35,471 bases of DNA from Allopontixanthobacter sp034376665 (GCF_034376665.1 NZ_JAXMJI010000029.1:1-35471), one strand, 5' to 3'; positions 13,106 through 20,954 are shown, numbered from the stretch's first letter. The notes: a model not told the origin generated them from the sequence alone. Made by a program: numbers and translations.

Positions 13106-13453
13106 ATGGCCGGACCCTGGAAAGATGCCCGCGGCATCACCGTCACTACCACGCCCACACTGGAGGGGCGGCCGATCAAGGAGTATCTCGGGATCGTGAC
13201 CGGCGAGGTTATCGTCGGCGCGAACCTGTTCCGCGACCTGTTTGCAAACATCCGCGACATCGTGGGTGGTCGTTCCGGATCGTATGAACGGATCCTGCGC
13301 GACGCGCGCGAACAGGCGATCGAGGAAATTCAGGCCGAATGCGGCGCGCTGGGCGGCAACGCGGTCGTCGGCGTGGATCTCGATTACGAGGTCATTGGCG
13401 ACAAGGGATCGATGCTGATGGTCAGCGCCAGCGGGACTGCGGTCAAGGTCTGA
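13106..13453 (+). CDS. YbjQ/UPF0145 family protein
   Basis: A 115-residue protein with the YbjQ-like fold. An upstream in-frame ATG exists at 13049, but it lies inside gapR, and ATG 13106 has AGGAG at 13092-13096, 9 bases away. Hallmarks are the N-terminal ITVTTTPTLEGRPIKEYLGIVTGE, the centre VGGRSGSYERILRDAREQA, and the ending NAVVGVDLDYEVIG. The family has been called a putative heavy-metal-binding domain and forms pentamers in structures; no biochemical role is settled. It has no signal peptide and is probably cytoplasmic. yebC follows 70 bases later. Confidence 0.9.
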   Translation: MAGPWKDARGITVTTTPTLEGRPIKEYLGIVTGEVIVGANLFRDLFANIRDIVGGRSGSYERILRDAREQAIEEIQAECGALGGNAVVGVDLDYEVIGDKGSMLMVSASGTAVKV

Positions 13454-13523
13454 CCGAGATTGCCCGGGGCCGCGCCATTCGCTAGGGAGCCGGCACAACT
13501 CAACCGATAATTGCAGGCGATCA

Positions 13524-14273
13524 ATGGCAGGCCATTCCAAATTCAAGAATATCATGCACCGCAAGGGCGCGCAGGATAAAAAGCGCTCGGCGATGTTTTC
13601 CAAGCTCAGCCGCGAGATTACCGTCGCGGCGAAAATGGGCACACCCGATGTCGACATGAACCCCCGGCTGCGGCTGGCGGTCAACAGCGCCAAGGCGCAG
13701 TCGATGCCCAAGGACAATATCCAGCGCGCCATCGACAAGGCCTCCGCCAATGAAGGCGACGATTACGAGGAAGTCCGCTACGAAGGCTACGGCCCCGGCG
13801 GCAGCGCGATCATCGTCGAGGCACTGACCGACAACCGCAACCGCACCGCCACCAATGTGCGCACCGCCTTTTCGAAGCATGGCGGCAATCTTGGCGCAAC
13901 CGGATCGGTGTCGCACGGTTTCGAACGGCTGGGTCTGATCGTCTATCCCGCAAGCGCGGGCAGCGAAGACAAGATGCTGGAAGCCGCGATGGAAGCCGGC
14001 GCGGAGGATATCCAGTCGGGCGCGGAAGAACACGAAATCTGGACCGCCGCGGACGATCTGCACGAAGTGGCCGGCGCGCTTGAAAAACTGCTCGGCGAAG
14101 CGGAGGCGGTCAAGCTGGCGTGGAAGCCGAACATCACCGTGGACATGGACGAAGCAGGCGCAGGCACGCTGTTCAAGCTGCTCGACGTGCTCGATGACGA
14201 TGACGACGTCCAGACGGTGTGGGGCAATTACGAGATTTCGGACGAGATCATGGCCCGGCTGGACCAGGATTGA
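13524..14273 (+). CDS. yebC: YebC/PmpR/TACO1 family regulator
   Basis: A 249-residue member of the YebC family. The N-terminus AGHSKFKNIMHRKGAQDKKR is almost invariant in the family and is followed by the ITVAAKMG and NPRLRLAV segments. The middle has YEGYGPGGSAIIVEALTDN, and the acidic C-terminal domain is intact. Older work treats members as DNA-binding regulators (PmpR); the mitochondrial member TACO1 and recent bacterial work point to a role in translation of proline-rich stretches. The neighbour ruvC, two genes downstream, is a common partner in proteobacteria. Its TGA overlaps the next gene's ATG by one base, so the next protein is translationally coupled. Confidence 0.95.
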   Translation: MAGHSKFKNIMHRKGAQDKKRSAMFSKLSREITVAAKMGTPDVDMNPRLRLAVNSAKAQSMPKDNIQRAIDKASANEGDDYEEVRYEGYGPGGSAIIVEALTDNRNRTATNVRTAFSKHGGNLGATGSVSHGFERLGLIVYPASAGSEDKMLEAAMEAGAEDIQSGAEEHEIWTAADDLHEVAGALEKLLGEAEAVKLAWKPNITVDMDEAGAGTLFKLLDVLDDDDDVQTVWGNYEISDEIMARLDQD

Positions 14274-14623
14274 TGTTTGCGCTTATCGCCAAGGCCTTGG
14301 TCGCCGGGGCGATGATCGTTGCGATTGCGGAGATTGGCAAACGGCTCCCGGCCACCGCGGCGCTGGTCGCGTCATTGCCGCTGGTGTCGATCCTCGGCAT
14401 GATCCTGCTGTGGCATGAAAGGCCCGATGCGGAAAACATGGCGGTCCACGCCGGGGCGACCTTCTGGTATGTGCTGCCTTCGTTGCCGATGTTCCTGGTC
14501 ATGCCTGTGATGCTGCGGGCGGGATTGCCGTTCTGGCTCTCGCTGACAGTCGGCTGCGCAGTAACCGTGGTGCTTTATTCGCTGATGGCGACATTCGGCC
14601 CGCGCTTTGGGCTGCGCCTCTGA
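14273..14623 (+). CDS. Small four-helix membrane protein, DUF3147-like
   Basis: A 116-residue integral membrane protein with about four hydrophobic segments: FALIAKALVAGAMIVAIAEI, ALVASLPLVSILGMILLW, FWYVLPSLPMFLVMPVMLRA and FWLSLTVGCAVTVVLYSLM. The layout and length fit DUF3147, a family of unknown function. ATG 14273 shares a base with the yebC stop (TGATG), and AGGA lies four bases upstream inside yebC, so translation is probably by re-initiation. The stop is 13 bases before the ruvC start. Function unknown. Confidence 0.8.
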   Translation: MFALIAKALVAGAMIVAIAEIGKRLPATAALVASLPLVSILGMILLWHERPDAENMAVHAGATFWYVLPSLPMFLVMPVMLRAGLPFWLSLTVGCAVTVVLYSLMATFGPRFGLRL

Positions 14624-14636
14624 TGATCATTCCCCC

Positions 14637-15110
14637 ATGCTGATCCTGGGCCTCGACCCGTCGCTGTCGTGCACCGGCTGGGGCGTGGTGCGCAGCGAAG
14701 GCAGCCGGCTAACGCATATTGCCAATGGTCAGATCCCGACCGATGCCAAGTCTCCGATGGCGCAGCGGCTGGCGGCGCTGCAGCAGGAATTGGCGCGCGT
14801 GATCGCGGAATATCGCCCGGACCGCGCCGCAGCGGAGGAAGTCTTCATCAACAAGAATCCGCAATCGACGCTGAAGCTCGCGCAGGCACGCGGGGCCGTT
14901 CTGGCAGCTTGCGGCACGGCAGGACTGGAGGTGTCCGAACATTCGGCACGGCTGGTGAAAAAGGCGGTCGTCGGCACCGGCGCGGCGGACAAGGTTCAGG
15001 TGCAGGCGATGCTCAAAGTGTTACTTCCGGGCGCGGAAATAGCGGGCGCAGATGCCGCCGATGCGCTGGCGGTTGCCATCGCCGACGCGCACCTTACTCG
15101 CACTTTTTAG
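14637..15110 (+). CDS. ruvC: Holliday junction endonuclease RuvC
   Basis: Resolves four-way DNA junctions together with RuvAB. With ATG 14637 (MLILGLDPS) the protein has 157 residues, close to the usual ~160-170. All four acidic catalytic residues are visible: D7 in GLDPS, E67 in AEEVFINKN, and D139 and D142 in GADAADALAVA. The family block PQSTLKLAQARGA is intact. It is the last gene of the gapR-yebC run. ruvA and ruvB, often next to ruvC, are absent; downstream is the disturbed interval 15111-16117. Confidence 0.96.
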   Translation: MLILGLDPSLSCTGWGVVRSEGSRLTHIANGQIPTDAKSPMAQRLAALQQELARVIAEYRPDRAAAEEVFINKNPQSTLKLAQARGAVLAACGTAGLEVSEHSARLVKKAVVGTGAADKVQVQAMLKVLLPGAEIAGADAADALAVAIADAHLTRTF

Positions 15111-15145
15111 AAGTTGCGGACGCTTAAGTCCGACTACGGCCTGAA

Positions 15146-15220
15146 TCAGATGACGCCGAGAACCCTTAGCACGATAACGATGACGACGACGGTGACGACA
15201 GTTCCGATAATGCCTCGCAT
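15146..15220 (-). CDS. 24-residue hydrophobic micropeptide
   Basis: A tiny frame that I found by reading the minus strand. It starts ATG CGA GGC at 15220 and ends TGA at 15148-15146. The peptide begins MRGIIGTVVTVVVIVIV and ends LRVLGVI. It is almost wholly Ile/Val/Leu, with Arg only at positions 2 and 19, so it is long enough for one membrane helix. A strong Shine-Dalgarno, AAGGAA, lies about 7 bases before the ATG; that is better than most genes here and is the main reason to believe it is translated. It is convergent with ruvC, 35 bases past its stop. Possible roles are a membrane micropeptide or a type I toxin-like peptide, but nothing in the sequence decides this. Confidence 0.6.
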   Translation of the reverse strand: MRGIIGTVVTVVVIVIVLRVLGVI

Positions 15221-15614
15221 GTATTGATTCCTTTCGGCCGCCAACAATCGGCGTCTGCATAGGCACAACCGCCCTCCGGGTCAGATGTTCCCGGCAGGGC
15301 GGCAACGTATCAGGAACCTCGCGGGCCAAGAACCTGTTTGGCAATTTCGCGCGGCAACGCCTTACCGCCCTATCCTGAAGAAAAAGATGCAAATACCGAA
15401 CGTCTGCTTCTGAGATACCTGTAGCAAGCAGGCATGGCCGCAAGGTCGTGGGGAGCTGACATTTGCAACCTTTTCCGTATCGTGGGCAAGAAGAGGCGCG
15501 TGCATTGAACCCCTGCCGGACCCCCCACGCACACCCGCGAAACACGCCTAGCGTTTTCGAGTGCGCCGCGTCGGGTTTCGGTTTAGCCTTCCTTATTAAT
15601 CGACAGGGGAGAAA
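15221..15614. other. Long intergenic stretch, no gene recognised
   Basis: About 390 bases without a convincing gene. The left part should hold the promoter of the micropeptide. Open frames run through on the minus strand, but their translation (for example LQDRAVRRCRAKLPNRF) has the arginine-rich composition of a shadow frame. It reads like decayed or imported DNA sitting before the truncated dehydrogenase. A good ribosome-binding site AGGGGAG occurs at 15605-15611, just before the dehydrogenase start. Confidence 0.5.
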
Positions 15615-15617
15615 ATG

Positions 15618-16121
15618 ATGGGCGATAGATTGAACGGCAAGGTTGCTATCATCACCGGAGCAACGGGCGGAATTGGCGAGGCGACCGCTAGGCGGTTTCT
15701 CGATGAGGGCGCGCATGTGATGGTGACTGGCCGCAATCCCGAGAAGCTCGCAGAGATTGTGGAGCGCCTTGGGCCCAGCGACCGCCTCTCTCACTTCACC
15801 GCTGACGTTGTGGATGAGCAACAGACGAAAGCTTCCATTGACGCGACCGTGGAGCGATTTGGCTGCCTCGACATCGTCTTCGCAAATGCTGGCGTCGAAG
15901 GAGCAGTCCGGCCAATCGACGAGCAGACCCAAAAGGACTTGCTCGACGTCTTACAGCCGAACGTGATCGGTGTCTGGAACCTTTTGCATCACGCCATCCC
16001 CCATCTGAAGAAACGCGGTGGCGGCTCCATCTTGATCACGTCGTCTACGGCGGGGCTCACCGGTTTTCCGGGCGTTAGCGCCTATTGCGCCAGCAAGCAT
16101 GCAGGTACCAAACAACCATGA
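15618..16121 (+). pseudogene. Short-chain dehydrogenase/reductase, C-terminally truncated
   Basis: An SDR-family NAD(P)-dependent oxidoreductase that is normally ~250 residues; here only about 167 remain. The N-terminal Rossmann part is intact: KVAIITGATGGIGEATARR (dinucleotide glycine motif), the NAG motif in FANAGVEG, the catalytic serine in ILITSSTAG, and Y-C-A-S-K. Right after SKHA (base ~16104) the frame turns into GTKQP and stops, where a normal SDR would continue with ~85 residues including the substrate loop and C-terminal strands. The stop TGA overlaps the next gene's ATG as ATGA. AGGGGAG favours ATG 15618 over 15615. The truncation removes part of the fold, so I call it a pseudogene; a stable short product cannot be excluded. 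Confidence 0.85.
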
Positions 16122-16465
16122 GTATCAAAGTCTATGGAATCCCCAATTGCGACACCGTCAAGAAGGCACGCCGCTGGCTCGACGCGCGGGGGATCGCGTA
16201 TGATTTTCACGACTACAAGAAAACGGGCGTGGACCCGGCGCGGCTGGAGGGCTGGGTCCGGGACAAGGGCTGGGAGGTGCTGCTCAACCAGCGCGGTACG
16301 ACATACCGCAAGCTGGACGATGCGGACAAGGCGGGTCTCGACAGCCACAAGGCCGTAACCTTGATGGTGCAGCACCCCAGCATGATCAAACGCCCGGTGG
16401 TAGAATATGCGGGCGGATTGCTGGTCGGATTCCGGGAGGATGAATGGGACAAGGCGTTTTCCTGA
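16118..16465 (+). CDS. ArsC/Spx-family protein (YffB-like)
   Basis: A 115-residue thioredoxin-fold protein of the ArsC family. The N-terminus IKVYGIPNCDTVKKARRWL contains the single conserved CxxxxK-type cysteine; DFHDYKKTG, LLNQRGTTYRKL and MVQHPSMIKRPVVEY are the standard downstream blocks. This pattern fits YffB-like reductases better than true arsenate reductases, so arsenate activity is not assumed. ATG 16118 overlaps the broken dehydrogenase stop by four bases, and no good Shine-Dalgarno is visible (CAGG is 12 bases away). The native 5' region may have been lost at the junction, leaving coupling as the way to translation. The 3' end overlaps the next gene by 22 bases. Confidence 0.9.
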   Translation: MSIKVYGIPNCDTVKKARRWLDARGIAYDFHDYKKTGVDPARLEGWVRDKGWEVLLNQRGTTYRKLDDADKAGLDSHKAVTLMVQHPSMIKRPVVEYAGGLLVGFREDEWDKAFS

Positions 16466-17505
16466 CACTGATGGCGGCAGCGGCGGCAATGATGCCCGCA
16501 TCGGTCCATGCGCAATCCGGCGATCCGCTGATCATTGCGCACCGCGGCGCGAGCGGGGAGCGGCCCGAACATACGCTGGAGGCCTATGACCTCGCGATCG
16601 ATCAGGGTGCGGATTATATCGAACCCGATCTGGTGGTCACGAAGGACGGGGTACTAGTCGCGCGGCACGAAAATGAGATTTCCGGCACCACCGATGTCGC
16701 GGCGCGGCCTGAATTCGCCGAGCGCAAGCGGACCAAGAGCATCGACGGGAACTCGGTCACCGGCTGGTTTGCGGAAGATTTCACGCTTGCCGAGCTCCGC
16801 ACCCTGCGCGCGCGTGAGCGCCTGCCGCAAATCCGCCCCGCCAACGCCCGGTTCGATGGATTGTACCAGGTGCCGACATTTGCCGAGGTGATCGCCCTGG
16901 TCAGAGCGAGGGAAGCGCTGTCGGGGAAGCGGATCGGCCTGTACCCTGAACTGAAACATCCAGCCTTCCTGACGCAGGAAACCGGTATCGACACCGCCGC
17001 CTTGCTCGTTGAGGAACTGGACCGCGCCGGGCTGACGCCGGATGATCCGGTGTTCATCCAGAGCTTCGAGGTCGCGCCGCTTCGGCAATTGAATGCGTCG
17101 GGTGAGTGGAAGCTGGTGCTGCTGATGGCGCCGGAAGGCGGACCGGCAGATACGCCTTCCCTGAGCTATGCCGCCATGGCGAGACCGGCCGGCCTTGCCG
17201 AAGTGGCGCAATATGCCGATGCGATCGGTGTCGCAATTCCGATGGTGCTGAACGCAAATGGTTCGGCGACTTCACTGGTGGCAGACGCCCACGCGGCCGG
17301 GCTGCAGGTCCATGCGTGGACATTGCGCAAGGAGAATGCCTTCCTGCCGCCCGCCCTGCGATTTGGGGACGACCCGTCAGCCGCCGGAAATCTACCCGCC
17401 TTGTGGGCCTTGTTGAAGGGGGCGCAGGTGGACGGGGTGTTTACGGACGATCCCCTGCCGACAAGTCGTGCCAAATGCGACCTCTCTGTCCAATTACGCG
17501 AATAG
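16444..17505 (+). CDS. Glycerophosphodiester phosphodiesterase, exported
   Basis: A GlpQ-type enzyme that hydrolyses glycerophosphodiesters to glycerol-3-phosphate and an alcohol. It has 353 residues. The hydrophobic start and ASVHAQS indicate a signal peptide cleaved after about residue 23, so the enzyme is periplasmic. The GDPD catalytic residues are visible: IIAHRGASGERPEHT (His-Arg), IEPDLVVTKDGVLVARHE (Glu, Asp and second His), LYPELKHP, and the C-terminal VDGVFTDDP. The start ATG 16444 lies inside the ArsC-like gene, with GGAGGA ending three bases upstream; ATG 16471 is an alternative that would shorten the signal. It is convergent with ubiG (five bases between stops). Confidence 0.93.
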   Translation: MGQGVFLTLMAAAAAMMPASVHAQSGDPLIIAHRGASGERPEHTLEAYDLAIDQGADYIEPDLVVTKDGVLVARHENEISGTTDVAARPEFAERKRTKSIDGNSVTGWFAEDFTLAELRTLRARERLPQIRPANARFDGLYQVPTFAEVIALVRAREALSGKRIGLYPELKHPAFLTQETGIDTAALLVEELDRAGLTPDDPVFIQSFEVAPLRQLNASGEWKLVLLMAPEGGPADTPSLSYAAMARPAGLAEVAQYADAIGVAIPMVLNANGSATSLVADAHAAGLQVHAWTLRKENAFLPPALRFGDDPSAAGNLPALWALLKGAQVDGVFTDDPLPTSRAKCDLSVQLRE

Positions 17506-17510
17506 AGCCA

Positions 17511-18281
17511 TTACTGCCGGTGCCTTGCCGTCAGAATGTAATTCAGCGCCATATCGTCCGTCAGATGCAGGCCCTTTAGCGGGCCGAAGGCGATGCCGCG
17601 CATCTCGGTAACGTCCAAGTCGGCGGCATGAAGCAAATCACATAATTCATCCGGGGTGATGAAATCGTCCCATTGATGGGTGCCCTTAGGCACGAGGCCC
17701 ACGGCTTCCGCGCCTTGAACCAGAAGAAGGCGCGAGGCAGCGGTGCGGTTGGGGGTGGACAGGATCATCAGCCCGCCAGGTGCCAAATGCCGGGCCAGCT
17801 GCGCGACAAAGCGCGGCTTGTCGGCGACGTGCTCGATTACTTCCATGCAGGTCACCAGGTCGAATTGGCCCAATCCGAGTTCACCGAGTTCACCCGCGCG
17901 GTAATCGACGGAAAGCCCTGAGCCCGCGGCGTGCGCCGAGGCCACAGCGACGTTCTCCGCCGCTGCATCGACACCCGTCACCGACGCACCGAGGCGTGCT
18001 AGCGGTTCGCACAGCAGCCCCGCCCCGCAGCCGACATCCAGCGCGGACTTGCCCGCCAGCGGACGGACACTCTCGATATCGCCTGCCCAATGCAGATCGA
18101 TCGCTTGCCGGATAAAGCCGAGCCGGACCGGGTTCAGCCGGTGGAGCATGGCGGAGGAGCCCTTCGGATCCCACCACTCCCGCGCGAGCGCGCCGAAATG
18201 CGCCGCCTCAGCCGGCCGGATCGTTGCGGGGTCGGTAGTTGCCGCAGAAACCGGTTCAACACTTACAGTTGCATCGCTCAT
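17511..18281 (-). CDS. ubiG: Ubiquinone biosynthesis O-methyltransferase UbiG
   Basis: A SAM-dependent methyltransferase performing the two O-methylations of ubiquinone synthesis. It has 256 residues. The UbiG signature AAHFGALAREWWDPKGSSAMLHRLNPVR is followed by the SAM-binding motif ALDVGCGAGLLCEPLARLGA, CMEVIEHVADK, and STPNRTAASRLLLV, with GTHQWDDFITPDEL in the C-terminal half. The ATG at 18281 lies 55 bases from the divergent lysC start, so regulatory sequence for both is compact. It is a chromosomal core gene of ubiquinone-making alphaproteobacteria. Confidence 0.96.
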   Translation of the reverse strand: MSDATVSVEPVSAATTDPATIRPAEAAHFGALAREWWDPKGSSAMLHRLNPVRLGFIRQAIDLHWAGDIESVRPLAGKSALDVGCGAGLLCEPLARLGASVTGVDAAAENVAVASAHAAGSGLSVDYRAGELGELGLGQFDLVTCMEVIEHVADKPRFVAQLARHLAPGGLMILSTPNRTAASRLLLVQGAEAVGLVPKGTHQWDDFITPDELCDLLHAADLDVTEMRGIAFGPLKGLHLTDDMALNYILTARHRQ

Positions 18282-18336
18282 GCAGCACCCTTAACAGCCA
18301 CCGACGACAGGTTCCAGCAGAGAGGCACAGCAGACA

Positions 18337-19617
18337 TTGGCCCGGATCGTGATGAAATTCGGCGGCACATCCATGGCCGGCACGGAGCGTATCCGCCGGG
18401 TCGCGGGGATCGTGCGCCGCCAGCAAGCCGCCGGACACTCGGTCGCGGTGGTGGTCAGCGCGATGGCGGGCGAGACCGACCGGCTGGTCAATTTCTGCCG
18501 CGAGGCGAACCCGCTGTTCGATCCGGCGGAATATGACGTGGTGGTGGCCAGCGGCGAACAGGTCACCTCCGGATTGCTGGCGCTCACACTGCAATCGCTC
18601 GGCTGCAAGGCGCGCAGCTGGCTCGGCTGGCAGATGCCGATCAGCACGATCGAAGCCCATGCCAAGGCGCGCGTCGCCAATATCGACGCCGCCGAACTGA
18701 TCGCCGCGATGGACGCAGGCGAGATTGCGGTTATTCCCGGGTTTCAGGGCGTGTCGGGCGCGGGCCGGATCACTACGCTGGGGCGTGGGGGATCGGACAC
18801 TTCGGCGGTGGCCGTTGCGGCGGCAGTCGGCGCGGATCGGTGCGACATCTACACCGATGTCGACGGGGTCTATACCACCGACCCGCGGATCGTGGCCAAG
18901 GCGCGCAAGCTGAAGGCGGTGACCTATGAGGAAATGCTCGAACTGGCCTCGGTCGGGGCGAAGGTGCTCCAGACCCGGTCCGTCGGGCTGGCGATGAAGG
19001 AAGGCGTGCGGGTGCAGGTCCTGTCCTCCTTCATCGACGACGATGCGACGCCGGCCGATGATCTGCCCGGCACAATGATCGTCTCCGAAGCGGAGATGGA
19101 AAAACTTCTGGAGAACGGTGAAATGGAACGCCAGCACGTGACCGGCATTGCGCATGACAAGAACGAGGCAAAGATCATCCTGACCCGCGTTCCCGACAAG
19201 CCGGGCGCGGTGGCGCATATTTTCGAACCGCTTGCGGGCGCCTCGATCAACGTCGACATGATCATTCAGAACGTGGGCCGCGATAAGGGCGAGACCGACG
19301 TGACCTTCACCGTTCCGCTGACCGACCTCGCACGGGCGCAGGCCCTGCTGGAGGACCGGCGCGATTCCATCGGCTTCAACCGGATCATCACCGACAGCAA
19401 GATCGCCAAGATCAGCGTGGTCGGGGTAGGGATGAAGAGCCACGCCGGCGTCGCCAGCACCATGTTCCGCGCGCTCGCCGACCGCGGGATCAACATCCAG
19501 GCAATCACGACCTCCGAAATCAAGGTCAGCGTGATGATCGACGAGGACGAAACGGAACTTGCGGTACGCGTGCTGCACACCGCCTACGGACTGGATGCTC
19601 CGGATGAGGCGGCGTAA
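18337..19617 (+). CDS. lysC: Aspartate kinase
   Basis: Phosphorylates aspartate, the first step to lysine, threonine, methionine and diaminopimelate. It has 426 residues, the usual size for the lysine-sensitive type. The start is TTG at 18337 (reading MARIVMKFGGTS), with GAGAGG about 10 bases upstream; the next ATG would remove part of the KFGGTS nucleotide-binding strand. Further hallmarks are VVVSAMAGETDRL, VASGEQVTSGL, GRGGSDTSAVAVA and CDIYTDVDGVYTTDPR. The C-terminal third holds tandem ACT domains (ILTRVPDKPGAVAHIF; ISVVGVGMKSHAGVAS), which normally bind the feedback inhibitor. It is divergent from ubiG and followed by the palindromic repeat. Confidence 0.96.
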   Translation: MARIVMKFGGTSMAGTERIRRVAGIVRRQQAAGHSVAVVVSAMAGETDRLVNFCREANPLFDPAEYDVVVASGEQVTSGLLALTLQSLGCKARSWLGWQMPISTIEAHAKARVANIDAAELIAAMDAGEIAVIPGFQGVSGAGRITTLGRGGSDTSAVAVAAAVGADRCDIYTDVDGVYTTDPRIVAKARKLKAVTYEEMLELASVGAKVLQTRSVGLAMKEGVRVQVLSSFIDDDATPADDLPGTMIVSEAEMEKLLENGEMERQHVTGIAHDKNEAKIILTRVPDKPGAVAHIFEPLAGASINVDMIIQNVGRDKGETDVTFTVPLTDLARAQALLEDRRDSIGFNRIITDSKIAKISVVGVGMKSHAGVASTMFRALADRGINIQAITTSEIKVSVMIDEDETELAVRVLHTAYGLDAPDEAA

Positions 19618-19634
19618 GCATTTTCCGGCGTCAC

Positions 19635-19751
19635 AGACCCACCCCGCTGCGCTAGCTTCGCAAGGGCTCAGCAAGCTCCACTAGCCCCTCCCGTACGGGA
19701 GGGGTAACGAGACTTGGCAGCCGGCTGCCTAGTCGCAGCGGGGGTGGGTCT
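19635..19751. repeat. Palindromic REP/MITE-like element
   Basis: The outer arms AGACCCACCCCGCTGCG (19635-19651) and CGCAGCGGGGGTGGGTCT (19734-19751) are inverted repeats differing by one extra G. Inside lie a perfect 20-base palindrome CCCCTCCCGTACGGGAGGGG (19685-19704) and a 14-base palindrome GGCAGCCGGCTGCC (19716-19729). This nested design is typical of interspersed extragenic palindromic repeats in sphingomonad genomes. It lies between the lysC stop and the purT ribosome-binding site and could end lysC transcription. Other genome copies cannot be seen from this window. Confidence 0.8.
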
Positions 19752-19779
19752 CCAACACTCGAAAGCAAGGAGCTTACCC

Positions 19780-20937
19780 ATGTCCCACACCGCAAAAATC
19801 CTGCTTCTCGGCTCGGGCGAACTGGGGCGTGAATTCACTATTTCGGCCAAGCGGCTTGGCTGTCATGTGACGGCGTGTGACAGCTACGCCGGCGCGCCCG
19901 CGATGCAGATGGCGGATGCGTGCGAGGTGTTCTCGATGCTCGACGGTGACGCCTTGCGGACCGCGATTGCCCGGCACGCGCCCGACTTTGTTGTGCCGGA
20001 AGTGGAGGCGATCCGCACCGAGGTGCTGGCCGAACTGGAGGCGGAAGGGGTCAACATCGTGCCGTCGGCCCGTGCGGCGCAATTGACCATGAACCGCGAT
20101 GCGATCCGCGACGTGGCGGCGCAGGAACTGGGGCTCACGACCTCGCGCTACCGCTATGCCGAGAGCCTGACGGAAGTACTGGCGGGCGCGGATTTCACCG
20201 GGCTGCCCTGCGTGATCAAGCCGGTCATGTCCTCCAGCGGCAAGGGGCAAAGCACCGTGCGCAGCGCAGGGGAACTCGAGGCGGCGTGGGACTATGCGCG
20301 CGCCAATATGCGCGGCGACCGGGCGCGAGTGATCGTCGAACAATTCGTCGATTTCGATTACGAGATCACCCTGCTGACCGTGCGCACCCGGGAGGGGGTG
20401 ATCTTCTGCCCGCCGATCGGCCACCGGCAGGAACGCGGCGATTACCGGGAAAGCTGGCAGCCCGCCGCGATGTCCGAAGCCGCGATTGCCGCAGCGCAGG
20501 ACATGGCGGCCAAGGTGGTTGATGATCTTGGAGGCTACGGCCTGTTCGGGGTCGAGTTCTTCGTCAAGGGCGATGAAGTGATCTTCTCCGAACTGTCGCC
20601 GCGCCCGCACGATACCGGGATGGTGACGCTGATATCGCAGAATTTGAGCGAGTTCGATCTGCACGCCCGCGCCATTCTCGGCTTGCCGATCCCAGCCCCG
20701 ATCCGCGCGCGGCCCGCTGCCTCGGCAGTAATCCTGGCGGACCGGGACAGCGAGACCCTGACTTATGACGGGCTGGCAGAGGCCATGGCGGACGGTGCGG
20801 ATATTCGAATTTTCGGCAAGCCGACCGCGCGGCCATACCGGCGGATGGGCGTCGCCCTGGCAGCGGCGGGGAACATCGATGACGCCCGGCGGATTGCTGC
20901 CGAGGCCGCAGGCAAGGTCCGCCTGATCTACGGCTGA
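19780..20937 (+). CDS. purT: Formate-dependent phosphoribosylglycinamide formyltransferase PurT
   Basis: Uses ATP and formate to formylate GAR in purine synthesis. It has 385 residues from ATG 19780, which has AAGGAG at 19767-19772. The frame is open upstream into the repeat, but that part is not protein-like. The N-terminus is ILLLGSGELGREFTISAKRLG; ATP-grasp features follow: VPEVEAIRTEVL, the P-loop-like CVIKPVMSSSGKGQS, and VEFFVKGDEVIFSELSPRPHDTGMVT for metal binding. The C-terminal ATP-grasp tail with RPYRRMGVALA is intact. purU, the formate donor, lies 3.5 kb downstream on the same strand, separated by katG and the nitronate monooxygenase. Confidence 0.97.
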   Translation: MSHTAKILLLGSGELGREFTISAKRLGCHVTACDSYAGAPAMQMADACEVFSMLDGDALRTAIARHAPDFVVPEVEAIRTEVLAELEAEGVNIVPSARAAQLTMNRDAIRDVAAQELGLTTSRYRYAESLTEVLAGADFTGLPCVIKPVMSSSGKGQSTVRSAGELEAAWDYARANMRGDRARVIVEQFVDFDYEITLLTVRTREGVIFCPPIGHRQERGDYRESWQPAAMSEAAIAAAQDMAAKVVDDLGGYGLFGVEFFVKGDEVIFSELSPRPHDTGMVTLISQNLSEFDLHARAILGLPIPAPIRARPAASAVILADRDSETLTYDGLAEAMADGADIRIFGKPTARPYRRMGVALAAAGNIDDARRIAAEAAGKVRLIYG

Positions 20938-20954
20938 AGAGCGGAATTCAAAAG

